This document shows, piece after piece, positions 50,486-58,362 of a DNA stretch of 64,000 bases. Positions within the stretch are counted from its first letter, which is position 1. Each line of letters starts with the position of its first letter. The stretch comes from Burkholderia glumae LMG 2196 = ATCC 33617. GTDB lineage: Bacteria > Pseudomonadota > Gammaproteobacteria > Burkholderiales > Burkholderiaceae. Location: contig NZ_CP009435.1 of the NCBI RefSeq assembly GCF_000960995.1, forward strand, positions 930,001 to 994,000, read 5' to 3'. A model generated the notes under the pieces. The model was not told the origin of the DNA. It saw nothing but the letters and a program-made list of their open reading frames with translations, and did not search any database. Both the position numbers and the translations under genes were made by a program.

Positions 50486-51055
50486 GTTTCGAGCAGGACG
50501 AGCAATGACCGTAGCACTCGCGGCGAGCCGCAACCGGCCGGTGCCGAAGTCGGCTGCGGAAACGCGAACCCGGCGCTTCGATTCCATGTCGATTTCTCGG
50601 GAAGCGCCAACGCATGATCGGCTGGCGGAGCGGCCAGCGTTGGCGCCACGCTGTCAGCAGCGGCGGATGGTGGAGGACGAGACGTTTTCGCCGCTATTCG
50701 TCAATGACTGCGGTCGTCGTCCGTTTCAGCGGCTAATCCGCGCGCTCGGCGAACCGATCGCAACCCAACCTGGGAGCGGATCGGGAGTCGGCCTCGGGTG
50801 ATAGACGGGCCGCCGGCTTGACATCGTGCAATCGCTTCGATGCAGAACCTAGCGAGCACGGTCCTAGCCTTACAGATCAAAGGCCTCGTCCATATCGCCA
50901 AATTTCGTGTACTAACTCGTGTACTAAAAACGGACCGTGACCCGAGTTATCCACGGGGGCACGCAGCATTGCCCGGCGATTGAACGCTCGAGCGATGCCG
51001 GGCATGACGCTACGCGCTCGACGAGGGACACGACACTCGATTATGAGGTGCAGAA
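50486..51055. other. Chromosome-to-prophage boundary region
   Basis: No gene is supported. A pair of direct repeats TCGTGTACTAA lies at 50905-50915 and 50917-50927, about 600 bp before the integrase. An inverted repeat TGCCCGGC (50970-50977) / GCCGGGCA (50997-51004) follows. These may be integrase arm or excision sites, and the left attachment junction is probably here, but the matching right end is outside the window. Confidence 0.4.
50905..50927 (+). repeat. Tandem 11-bp direct repeat near the integrase
   Basis: TCGTGTACTAA occurs twice with one intervening base (12-bp period). AT content is higher than the chromosome on the left. Such paired repeats beside an integrase are typical of recombinase or excisionase binding sites. 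Confidence 0.7.
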
Positions 51056-51241
51056 ATGGCAGGTACGCCGCAGCGGCGCGCGAATCGCGCGAGAATCAAG
51101 CGCAACCGTCGGCTTTGGTGGGGGCGGCCGCTCGCAGATGGTAGGGAAGCCGGGGCGGTCATAGACACGCCGACGCCCTGCAGTTGCTGGATGTGCGGCA
51201 ATCCTCGGCGATATTTCCATCAACTGACGATTCAGGAGTAG
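51056..51241 (+). CDS. Small phage-associated protein with CSCWMC motif
   Basis: A 61-residue basic protein: RRANRARIKRNRRLWWGR, then AVIDTPTPCSCWMCGNPRRY. This arrangement, an Arg/Lys-rich start and a CxCxxC-GNPR motif, recurs in small uncharacterised proteins near prophages. The cysteines could bind a metal. A GAGGTG site precedes the ATG. It is the first gene on the right side of the putative attachment region and points toward the integrase. Confidence 0.6.
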   Translation: MAGTPQRRANRARIKRNRRLWWGRPLADGREAGAVIDTPTPCSCWMCGNPRRYFHQLTIQE

Positions 51242-51263
51242 CGCTGGCAACAGGAGATCGACG

Positions 51264-51398
51264 ATGCCGCGCGTGCTCATCAAGCCGCGGGCGGTGATCG
51301 ATATGTCCACCCCGGAAGGGCGAGACGAGGTGCTCCGTGCCATGCGCAAAGTCATGGAAGAGCATCGCGAGGTGCTGGAGCGGCTCGCCAAACGCTAA
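51264..51398 (+). CDS. Very small phage gene (44 residues)
   Basis: An ATG preceded by CAGGAG (51251-51256, seven-base spacing) opens a 44-residue frame ending VLERLAKR. The product, MPRVLIKPRAVIDMSTPEG followed by a Lys/Arg/Glu-rich helix, is short and probably helical. It lies 22 bp after the previous small gene and 111 bp before the integrase start. Function is unknown; it could be an excisionase-like or regulatory peptide, but no motif proves it. Confidence 0.55.
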   Translation: MPRVLIKPRAVIDMSTPEGRDEVLRAMRKVMEEHREVLERLAKR

Positions 51399-51509
51399 CT
51401 GGCTGCCATCCCCAAGTTGCCGATGACCGAGGGACCGTCGGCACTCTTGACGCGCTGGAGGCGTCCTCGGCATCAAAATACCTTGCACGCAGTTCCGAGA
51501 AGCGCCGAT

Positions 51510-52643
51510 ATGTCCACATCGTTTGCCCCGCGGTATGTCACCGTGCTCAAGTTTTGCGAGATGACCGGCTACACCGAAGACGCCGTGAAATCGAGGTGCC
51601 ACAACGGTGTGTGGGGCGAGAGACAGGTATGGATCAAGGCACCGGACGGGCAGATGCTCATCGATATCCGCGGATACGAGAAGTGGGCGGAGTCCGCAGA
51701 GAACACGCGGTACACCACGCCGGCCGCCGAACCCGTATTGATCGCCGATCTGCTCGATGCTTGGCTCGCACGACAGAGCAACGTCCTTGCCGCAAGCACT
51801 CTCGAGGGCTACCGGAAGATAGTCAACGGCGCGCTGAAGCCGGCCTTCGGCCATCACGCGCTGTCGAGCTTCAAGCGCTCGCACGCGCGTGACTGGGCGG
51901 CCACGCAGACCTTCGGCAATAAACGGATGACGAACGTGTTGTCGGTCCTGCGCACCGCGCTCGATGAGGCGACCGAGGACGAGCTCGTAGCGCGGAATGT
52001 GCTCAAGAACTGGAATTACCAGCGCAACGACGGGCTCAAATCCGACGACGATATCGATCCGTTCACGTCTAACGAGCAGTGCGTGATCCTCGGAGCCATG
52101 AGCGGACAAGACCGCAATCTGTTTCAGTTCGCTTTCTGGACAGGCCTGCGCACATCGGAGATGGTTGCGCTACGGTGGACCGACATCGACTGGGCGCGCG
52201 GGATAGTCCAAGTGCGGCGAGGCCAGACACGTGCGGCACGCGTCCTGAACAAGGTCGAGAAGACGAAGACACGCGCCAGCCGGCGCGACGTGAAGTTACT
52301 CGGACCGGCCCTGGCCGCGCTGGCCGATCAGAAGCAGTTCACGCTGCCCATGGGTGCCGAGGTGTTTCACAACCCACGCACCGGGGCGCCGTGGAGCGGC
52401 GACCAGGTGATCTGGCTGGCCTGGAATCGAGCCATCGAGCAATCACGCGTGCGCTACCGCCGCCCGTACCAGACGCGACACACCTACGCGAGCATGATGC
52501 TGTCGGCCGGCGAGCCGCCGATGTGGGTAGCCAACCAGATGGGTCACATCAGCCTCAAGATGATCGAGCAACGATATGGACGGTGGATCACCGACGCCGC
52601 GCCAGACGCGGGTAAGCGGGGGGAAGCACTGTTCATCGGCTAG
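51510..52643 (+). CDS. int: Tyrosine recombinase / phage integrase
   Basis: A 377-residue site-specific recombinase. The N-terminal part (residues 1-60) resembles an excisionase-like or arm-binding domain (TVLKFCEMTGYTEDAVKSR), the SAM-like core-binding domain follows (LLDAWLARQSN...LEGYRKIV), and the catalytic domain has the first Arg in TGLRTSEMVALRW, the box II segment PYQTRHTYASMML, the His in MGHISLKMIEQ and the Tyr in RYGRW. The ATG at 51510 starts MSTSFAPRYV. It marks the left end of the integrated element. Confidence 0.92.
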   Translation: MSTSFAPRYVTVLKFCEMTGYTEDAVKSRCHNGVWGERQVWIKAPDGQMLIDIRGYEKWAESAENTRYTTPAAEPVLIADLLDAWLARQSNVLAASTLEGYRKIVNGALKPAFGHHALSSFKRSHARDWAATQTFGNKRMTNVLSVLRTALDEATEDELVARNVLKNWNYQRNDGLKSDDDIDPFTSNEQCVILGAMSGQDRNLFQFAFWTGLRTSEMVALRWTDIDWARGIVQVRRGQTRAARVLNKVEKTKTRASRRDVKLLGPALAALADQKQFTLPMGAEVFHNPRTGAPWSGDQVIWLAWNRAIEQSRVRYRRPYQTRHTYASMMLSAGEPPMWVANQMGHISLKMIEQRYGRWITDAAPDAGKRGEALFIG

Positions 52644-52659
52644 CGACGCTCGCCGTCGA

Positions 52660-52972
52660 GGGAACGTGCCGGCTCGCTCTCACTGCGGCGAAGGCCAGCA
52701 GCGCCGGACGCCCTCGGTGTGGCGCAAGCGCGTCGAGCATCGGAGGCCGCGTAGTTGGCCTGGCCCGCGCCGCCGGCCAGCGCGATCGAGCACTCGCCGC
52801 GGCGCACCGCCAGGTGCAGGGCCATCAGCGACGAGGAACAGGCGGTGTCGACCGCCAGCGCCGGCCCCTGCCAGTCGAGCACGAAGGCCAGCCGCCCGGC
52901 CGTCACGCTCAGCGCATTGCCGGTGCTGCGCTGGTGCGAGAGAGCCTCGGCGCCGGTCGCGAAACGGCGCAT
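52660..52972 (-). pseudogene. Decayed polyketide-synthase fragment (KS fused to KR)
   Basis: On the minus strand a frame reads STGNALSVTAGRLAFVL, DWQGPALAVDTACSSSLMAL and RRGECSIALAGG, unmistakably the active-site region of a type I polyketide synthase ketosynthase (Cys of DTACSSS retained). It then jumps directly to AGQANYAAS, the ketoreductase signature, skipping the whole intervening module. After that the reading continues in another frame as MLDALAPHRGRPAL, the next KR piece. So there is an internal deletion and a frameshift. No start, linker or other domain remains. It abuts the integrase stop. Confidence 0.82.
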
Positions 52973-53070
52973 AACGGGCATCGCCGGTTTCGCGTAACGC
53001 CCTGGCAAGAAATGCGGCGCGAAATCGCTTCTTGTAACCTTTCGCGATACCAACACATAAGGAGCCGACA

Positions 53071-53601
53071 ATGCCGATCCCGCCCGTTACGCCGATCCCG
53101 CAGATTGCGCCGGCCATCTGCGCAGAGCACACGCTTTGTTTCGAGTACGCGAAGGGCCTTCCTGCGGCCGTAGTCGCATTGCTGGCTGCATTTATTGCGG
53201 CGACTATCGCGTTCCGGCAGTACCGGGTTGCAAAGGCCAAGTTGAACTTGGATCTGTTCGAACGACGGTACGAACTGTTTGACCTTGTCTGGGATTACGC
53301 GTCACATGTCTCGCACAACGGAGTCGGCTGGCTCCACGGCGAACAACGCATCGATCTTGCTAACACACAGCCGAAGATTCAATTTTTGTTTGGCCCTGAA
53401 ATAGCGGACTACGTTCACGAAATCCTTGAGAATTCCGCGTCTCTGTGGACGATAGAGCAGGCTACGGCGGCAAACAACGGAGTAACGCCACCGAATCTAG
53501 TCGAGCGCCACACTGAACTGACGCGCTGGTTCACGTTCGAGGCAGCAAGCGGAGTTCGAGAGAAATTCGGCCGCTATCTAGATTTTCAGAAGTGGCGCTG
53601 A
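53071..53601 (+). CDS. Membrane-anchored hypothetical protein
   Basis: A 176-residue protein with one transmembrane segment near residues 28-48 (GLPAAVVALLAAFIAATIAF), then a soluble helical domain with RRYELFDLVWDYASHVSHN and EIADYVHEILENSASLW. Similar small single-pass proteins with an FERRYE-type helix occur as accessory genes on mobile elements; function is unknown. An AAGGAG site precedes the ATG. Lower GC than the chromosome supports recent acquisition; a prophage cargo (lysogenic conversion) role is inferred. Confidence 0.72.
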   Translation: MPIPPVTPIPQIAPAICAEHTLCFEYAKGLPAAVVALLAAFIAATIAFRQYRVAKAKLNLDLFERRYELFDLVWDYASHVSHNGVGWLHGEQRIDLANTQPKIQFLFGPEIADYVHEILENSASLWTIEQATAANNGVTPPNLVERHTELTRWFTFEAASGVREKFGRYLDFQKWR

Positions 53602-54021
53602 ATTTACGTGGTGCGCCCAGGGACGGCACGGCCGACGTGACGGCCAGGATCGACGCAGGCCTGCTCGATCTATCCGCGATAGGCATCGTCGCTGTAGAGC
53701 TCGAAGCGAGCAGTCCAGGTAGCCAAGCCGTCAAGCCCGTCCAGCACATCCTGGTCCGCAGCACCGCATCGTTGAGCACGGACGAACGGGCCAAAACAGC
53801 ACCTCGCGCAGACGCGCGGGCGAAGCCTCGTTCGGCGACAGCACCATCTCGCCCACTCAGGCCAGCACGAACAGGCCATCGTCCGGTAGCACGCTGCCCT
53901 AGGGTTCAGCGTGAAGTGGCCGGTTAGCGGGTTGCGTGCATGCTGCTGGACGGAACGGCATGAGCGCCTGCGCCACGGCCAGATGCGATTTGAGCTGACG
54001 CCTTACGGCGCCATCCCACAT
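53602..54021. other. Unassigned, possibly degraded coding stretch
   Basis: No intact gene is supported. On the minus strand short fragments such as EMVLSPNEASPARLREVL (one frame) and DVLDGLDGLATWTARFELYS (another frame) look protein-like but are in different frames and interrupted by stops, as expected of a decayed gene. The family was not recognised. Confidence 0.4.
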
Positions 54022-55152
54022 TCAACAAGCGCTAGGAGTCAGCTTCCGATAGCTCTTCATGGACACCACCGTACTAGGTGATCGCCGTTCAAAGGCACGG
54101 GCTTGAGGCGCTACCAACAAGAACAGCGACTTCTTCATCTTTACCGACGCAGCAATTTGCTCAAGCGACATACCCAGCCGTTCGGACAAAAGTGATATGG
54201 CGCTGTCAAACAGCTCCGGACGCTCGTGAGGAATCTGAGAATCTTCACGCTCTGTATATCGCTCGCTTTTGGCAAACAAATGCCCAATCAACGCGCGTTT
54301 GTACAAATCCTCGGACAGAATTCCTAATTGACGCGCACGGTATAGCAACGCTGCCTTGCTAACGCGCCAACGCATTTTCATTTCTGAAAGCGCGATCCAA
54401 TTGATTTGCGTGCCACCACGTAACGCCGGAAACTCCTTCACAAACGAGCTCCGCGGCAGCAGAAATGCCGACGCAAAACGATTCGCCTCTGCCTCCGTTG
54501 CTTTGTCTCCGGTGCTTCGGCCAACATGGCCGACGAGATGACCGATTTCGTGGGCGTGATCGAACCTCACTCGACATGCAGAAGCATCAGCGCTATTCGT
54601 GACTACGATCGGCCGGGGCGCTGCAATCGACAACGCGTCAATCCCGCGCCCAGCACTCTCGAACGTGGTTACGACCGCTCCGGCATTTTCGACGACTCGA
54701 ACCATGTTCCCAATCGGACCAACACCTAGCCCCCAGTGTATTCGGCACTTCTCCGCTGCACGTTCAGCGGCCTCAGGCGATCCAATATCGTGCTCAGGGA
54801 AGTCAACGCTCGGCAGCTTAAGCGTGCCGTCGATGAAATCCACAATCTTGCGAAAAAGCTCCCCCGTAGCCATGGCGGCCTGCTTATCCGTCGGCTTTGT
54901 TCCGATCAACTTCCGAAAATGAAACACGTCCTCTCTCAACGCTTGCCTATCACCTGCGAACAAGAACTCAGGCTCAACGTTGAGGAAGGACGCTAATGCA
55001 TGAACCAACTGAGGTGTTGGCGTGTCGGTTCCGGATTCGATACGCTGGATGTATTGCTTGGACTTCTCTACAGCCTCGCCAACGTCCGCCAGCGACAGTC
55101 CCTGTGCGCAGCGAACGAGGCGAAGGTTTGCTCCATCAAATACGGCAGTCAT
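54022..55152 (-). CDS. Xre helix-turn-helix fused to ImmA/IrrE metalloprotease
   Basis: A 376-residue regulator. Residues 8-60 form an Xre-type DNA-binding domain (LADVGEAVEKSKQYIQRIESG). The middle holds an ImmA/IrrE peptidase with zinc motif HEIGH in FDHAHEIGHLVGH and a downstream glutamate in EAEANRFASAFLLP. Such proteins control mobile-element and DNA-damage responses, often by cleaving a repressor. The C-terminal 90 residues are helical and end with no known motif. The start overlaps the stop of the upstream unknown gene by four bases. Confidence 0.87.
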   Translation of the reverse strand: MTAVFDGANLRLVRCAQGLSLADVGEAVEKSKQYIQRIESGTDTPTPQLVHALASFLNVEPEFLFAGDRQALREDVFHFRKLIGTKPTDKQAAMATGELFRKIVDFIDGTLKLPSVDFPEHDIGSPEAAERAAEKCRIHWGLGVGPIGNMVRVVENAGAVVTTFESAGRGIDALSIAAPRPIVVTNSADASACRVRFDHAHEIGHLVGHVGRSTGDKATEAEANRFASAFLLPRSSFVKEFPALRGGTQINWIALSEMKMRWRVSKAALLYRARQLGILSEDLYKRALIGHLFAKSERYTEREDSQIPHERPELFDSAISLLSERLGMSLEQIAASVKMKKSLFLLVAPQARAFERRSPSTVVSMKSYRKLTPSAC

Positions 55153-55745
55153 TTCACGTTGTCATTACCTGCACGCGGAGCAGACTCCTCGGATTCCGGG
55201 ATATCTGCACGCGCGGGTGCTTGAGGCACCTCTTCCGGAAGTTGATCATTGAGGTCACTGAGGACGCGAACATGGCCGTAACGCCATTCGCACACCACCT
55301 CCTGCATGACGTTGTAGCCGACGAAATAGATCTCGAGCTCGTCGTCGTCCGTCAGAGGACGTTGGACGATAAAGCGGAAAATCACTGGCTCGCGATCGTC
55401 CGGATCGAATAATCGATCGGAATCATTGCGGCGCCAGAAGCCCTTCTTTTTTGGCGTCTCGTGATCGTCCCGAAAAAAACGAAACGGAAGCCCACCGATC
55501 TCCAACGTAACGTCCATCGCCGAGTTGGTGAGCTTCAGCCACGAATACTCGCCCGAGGTCGCCAGACGAATAAGACGCTGCCGCGAGCGGCTGAAGAACA
55601 ATGCACCTCTACCGTAGTTACAGTCGTCATCGGAATCGAGAAGCGTCTCGACGCCGTAGAAGATTTCACGCAGATTCGAGGCAATCAGGTTAAGGCGGTC
55701 TTCAGACAAAGCAGCCTTAGACTTCCACGGCAATGGCATGTGCAT
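55149..55745 (-). CDS. Hypothetical partner of the Xre-ImmA protein
   Basis: A 198-residue soluble protein, acidic overall, with aromatic-rich segments GGLPFRFFRDDHE and EIYFVGYNVMQEVVCEWRYG. The C-terminus is disordered and acidic (EEVPQAPARADIPESEESA). No family is recognised. It overlaps the Xre-ImmA gene by four bases (ATGA), so the two are translated together; a regulatory or toxin-antitoxin-like pairing is possible but unproven. GC is below that of the chromosome. Confidence 0.65.
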   Translation of the reverse strand: MHMPLPWKSKAALSEDRLNLIASNLREIFYGVETLLDSDDDCNYGRGALFFSRSRQRLIRLATSGEYSWLKLTNSAMDVTLEIGGLPFRFFRDDHETPKKKGFWRRNDSDRLFDPDDREPVIFRFIVQRPLTDDDELEIYFVGYNVMQEVVCEWRYGHVRVLSDLNDQLPEEVPQAPARADIPESEESAPRAGNDNVK

Positions 55746-55868
55746 CAGCGCTCACTTTTTCGGTAAATGACGGAATCGTCAACCAGATATTGTCGGAAAT
55801 TCGGACGATCGTCAACCGCCATGCGCTGTGACGTTTACCCTACCGCTCACACTGCTCGGCAAGCTCCT

Positions 55869-56624
55869 TCAGTTCGGCGCTCCCGTGTTGGCGTCGCCCG
55901 GCTGGACGTCCGGGTGCGTGTGCGAATGCAGGCTGGTGCCGGCTGCTGTGACGTCCTGCTGGACGATCAGCGGACCCTGCATCGCGGCGTTCCCGCCAAG
56001 CGGGCCCTCACCCTGCGTCATCTGGCCGTCGACTTCGACGATCGGCGCGGAATTCGTGATCTCCTGGCCGGCGGTGATGCCGACCGTCTGCGTCGCCTGG
56101 ATCACGATGGTCGGCGCGGCCAGGCGGATCTGCGTGGGCGACGAGATCGTGATGCCGGCCGCGTTGAACTGGACGATCTGCTGCGGCGCGCCGTTCAGGA
56201 AGCCGCCGATGTAGAGGCCGTCGGCCATGTCGAAGATGCGCTTCGAGCCGGGGTTCGCGAAGCCGCGGTTGGCCTTGGCCGAGGAGATGTCGCGGTCCTC
56301 GATGACGGCCACGCCGATATCGCCGACCTGCGGATCGATGATCACGGCGTTCGCGCCGCCCTGCAGCCGGAAGAACGGCAGGTGGTAGATCGTGCCGTGC
56401 GGGACCGAGTTGTTCCAGCCGTCGAGCTGGCTGACGAGCGGCTGCACGTCGACGAAGCCGACCGGCGCCACGTCGCCGGCGCTCGTCACCGCCTTGACCG
56501 CGACCAGCCGCGCGCCGCTGATCTGGCGCAGGATCTGCCAGGTGATGAATGACAGGGCATTGAACCCGGTTAGATCCGTGGTCTGGTCTTGCTGCCCAAG
56601 ATAGGCATTGTCGTCAGGAAGCAT
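55869..56624 (-). CDS. Phage baseplate spike protein (Gp138-N-like)
   Basis: A 251-residue protein. The N-terminal part has an OB-like layout of phage Gp138/gp5-type spikes (SGARLVAVKAVT, VAPVGFVDVQPLVSQLDG, VGDIGVAVIEDRD). The C-terminal half is beta-helical with TQIRLAAPTIVIQATQ repeats and ends SLHSHTHPDVQPG..., where HSHTH is the iron-binding apex of membrane-piercing spikes. It forms the tip of a contractile tail. It is the last gene of the tail block and overlaps the hub gene by 11 bp. Confidence 0.78.
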   Translation of the reverse strand: MLPDDNAYLGQQDQTTDLTGFNALSFITWQILRQISGARLVAVKAVTSAGDVAPVGFVDVQPLVSQLDGWNNSVPHGTIYHLPFFRLQGGANAVIIDPQVGDIGVAVIEDRDISSAKANRGFANPGSKRIFDMADGLYIGGFLNGAPQQIVQFNAAGITISSPTQIRLAAPTIVIQATQTVGITAGQEITNSAPIVEVDGQMTQGEGPLGGNAAMQGPLIVQQDVTAAGTSLHSHTHPDVQPGDANTGAPN

Positions 56625-57480
56625 GGGTGGGCCTCGCAGTTATACGGGTGAACCATTGCCCATTGGGCGTCTCGCTCTCGAGGGTATGAATCACCTCGGA
56701 CACATACCAGACGCCGGCAGCAGGCGTCAGCGAACTCTGTATCCGTACGTACCCTCCCGGGATGATGCTGTGGTTGAACTCGGTGGTCGCCTGAATCGCG
56801 TTGCTGGAGAGCGTCGGATAGCCCACCATGCCGGTGGCCGGCGAGATGACCGGAATGTCGGGCGTCGCGCGCGCGCCGGTTCTCGGCCAGATGGCGAGCG
56901 TGCCGCGATCGAGCGTGTAGTAGATGTCGGCTGCGCGCGCGCATGCCTTCACCTGCATCAGCGTCGTCCCGGGAAAGTAGGGGTTCGAGAGCTGGACGTT
57001 CACGCCGTTGTTCTCGAACTGGACGCCCATCGCTTGCGCGAAGCCCTGCATGATCGTCGCGACGTCGGCCGGGCCGGTGAAGCTGGACGCAGCGGCCGGC
57101 TTCAGGGCAGCCGCGCCGCCAGCAACGCCGATCACATTCAGCGCCACATCGGGCATTCCCTCGAACTGTCCCCAGGATTCCTTGATCGAGCCGTCGTAGA
57201 TCGACGCCAGGCCATCCTCGTCGTCACCGGCGGCCACCAGGATCGTGTTGTTCATGCGCACCGAGGCGTTGATCAGCCCAACGGACGTGAGCTGGTTCAT
57301 CATCGACAACGACAGACCGTAGATGCGAACCTGAGCGTGCGGCATGGAGTCGCCGGGCACCGCCCGGATCATTGCCTGCACCCGTAGTCCAGTCAGCGTA
57401 ACGGTGCTCGCCCCGCTCTCACCGAAGGTTCCGGTGCCGAGCGACAGCGTGACGTCGATTCGTTTTTTCGTGAAGCTCAT
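56614..57480 (-). CDS. Phage baseplate hub protein (gpD/gp44-like)
   Basis: A 288-residue protein with hub-type segments MSFTKKRIDVTLSLGTGTFG (N-terminal beta barrel), VRIYGLSLSMMNQL, and YYTLDRGTLAIWPRTG, and a C-terminal domain with SSLTPAAGVWYVSEV. The pattern matches the baseplate hub proteins between the tape measure and spike genes in contractile phages. Its start overlaps the small 49-residue gene by three bases; its stop lies inside the start of the spike gene. Confidence 0.72.
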   Translation of the reverse strand: MSFTKKRIDVTLSLGTGTFGESGASTVTLTGLRVQAMIRAVPGDSMPHAQVRIYGLSLSMMNQLTSVGLINASVRMNNTILVAAGDDEDGLASIYDGSIKESWGQFEGMPDVALNVIGVAGGAAALKPAAASSFTGPADVATIMQGFAQAMGVQFENNGVNVQLSNPYFPGTTLMQVKACARAADIYYTLDRGTLAIWPRTGARATPDIPVISPATGMVGYPTLSSNAIQATTEFNHSIIPGGYVRIQSSLTPAAGVWYVSEVIHTLESETPNGQWFTRITARPTHAS

Positions 57481-57626
57481 GACAGGTCTGATCCCTCGAG
57501 GTAGACGAGTTGGAAGCGCGCGCCGAGGCCGGGGTAATCCGGGTCGTCGACGAATCCCAGGTAGGCGAAGCGGATAAGAGCATTCAGCTTCTGCGAGGCC
57601 ACGGCGCTTGGCGGAATGCTCTGCAT
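57477..57626 (-). CDS. Small tail-block protein (49 residues)
   Basis: An ATG at 57626 opens a 49-residue frame, MQSIPPSAVASQKLNALIRF then AYLGFVDDPDYPGLGARFQ, ending with TGA at 57477. The start uses the base shared with the stop of the preceding gene (TGATG) and the end overlaps the hub ATG by two bases, so coupling is very tight. This dense packing supports a real gene. It may be a small baseplate or assembly factor; no family is known to me. Confidence 0.65.
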   Translation of the reverse strand: MQSIPPSAVASQKLNALIRFAYLGFVDDPDYPGLGARFQLVYLEGSDLS

Positions 57627-58360
57627 CACAGCACCCCGCCGAACGTTCCGCTTACTCCCACCGGCCCGAATAGAGCAGCTTGACCAGCGGTCGGCGTGAC
57701 GGTTTGAACCTGCCCAAGAGACACCGGATCCGCCGATGCTGGACTCGCGACATTCGAGAACGTGTTGATGCGGACAGCACCAGTTACGGTGCTAGATGGC
57801 GTGTTGTCCTGATATGCAAACTTTGCAACCACCGTCTGCCGCACCTCCTCGACGAACACCTCGACGACGAGCAGCGTCACGCCAGCGCGCGACGTGCGGC
57901 GATAGTCGTAGGCGATGACGTTGGCGTTCTCGTAGGTGACATCCGGCGTCACGACGCGGAACAGCATGGTCGATTGCTTGGCCGCCTCGATCTGCGCGAG
58001 GAATTCTTGGCGGGCTGCCTCCGATTTCGCGCAGACGAGCTGCACGCGCGCCTGGTATGGCACCTGCACCTTGTTGTAGGAGGCAAACCCGCCTTCTTCC
58101 TGTGGGTAACCGGAGATATGCGAGTCGCCGCGGTACTCGATCGACAGCGCGGTGTCGGCCGGCGCCACCGGCACGCCGCGGCTGTCGAAGATGCCCCACT
58201 GCGGCCGAAGAATCGACTGCAGGAAGTCGACGGCGTCGGACAGGACGGTGCTGATCGCGAACGAGCCCAACGACTCGCCGGGCGCGCGCGGCAGGGCCGG
58301 CACGCCAGGCAGCGGCGGCACGTTGGGGAAGTCGGGGACCGGGAGATTCGGGAGCGGCAT
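57626..58360 (-). CDS. Phage baseplate protein, Dit-like
   Basis: A 244-residue protein. A Pro-rich N-terminus (MPLPNLPVPDFPNVPPLPG) is followed by a domain with LSIEYRGDSHISGYPQEEGGF and NKVQVPYQARVQLVCAKSE, resembling Dit-like baseplate proteins that close the tail tube. The tail C-terminal region is Thr/Ser/Gly-rich. It lies two bases after the tape-measure stop. Family assignment is by position and general likeness. Confidence 0.62.
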   Translation of the reverse strand: MPLPNLPVPDFPNVPPLPGVPALPRAPGESLGSFAISTVLSDAVDFLQSILRPQWGIFDSRGVPVAPADTALSIEYRGDSHISGYPQEEGGFASYNKVQVPYQARVQLVCAKSEAARQEFLAQIEAAKQSTMLFRVVTPDVTYENANVIAYDYRRTSRAGVTLLVVEVFVEEVRQTVVAKFAYQDNTPSSTVTGAVRINTFSNVASPASADPVSLGQVQTVTPTAGQAALFGPVGVSGTFGGVL

Positions 58361-58362
58361 GG

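Noticed and set aside
50472..50901. Two overlapping frames in the boundary region
   Set aside because: No ribosome site, no family motif, and opposite-strand frames overlap in the same stretch.
52640..53071. Intact minus-strand gene
   Set aside because: Although open, it fuses partial KS and KR domain pieces, lacks all complete domains and needs a frameshift to follow KR; treated as a pseudogene.
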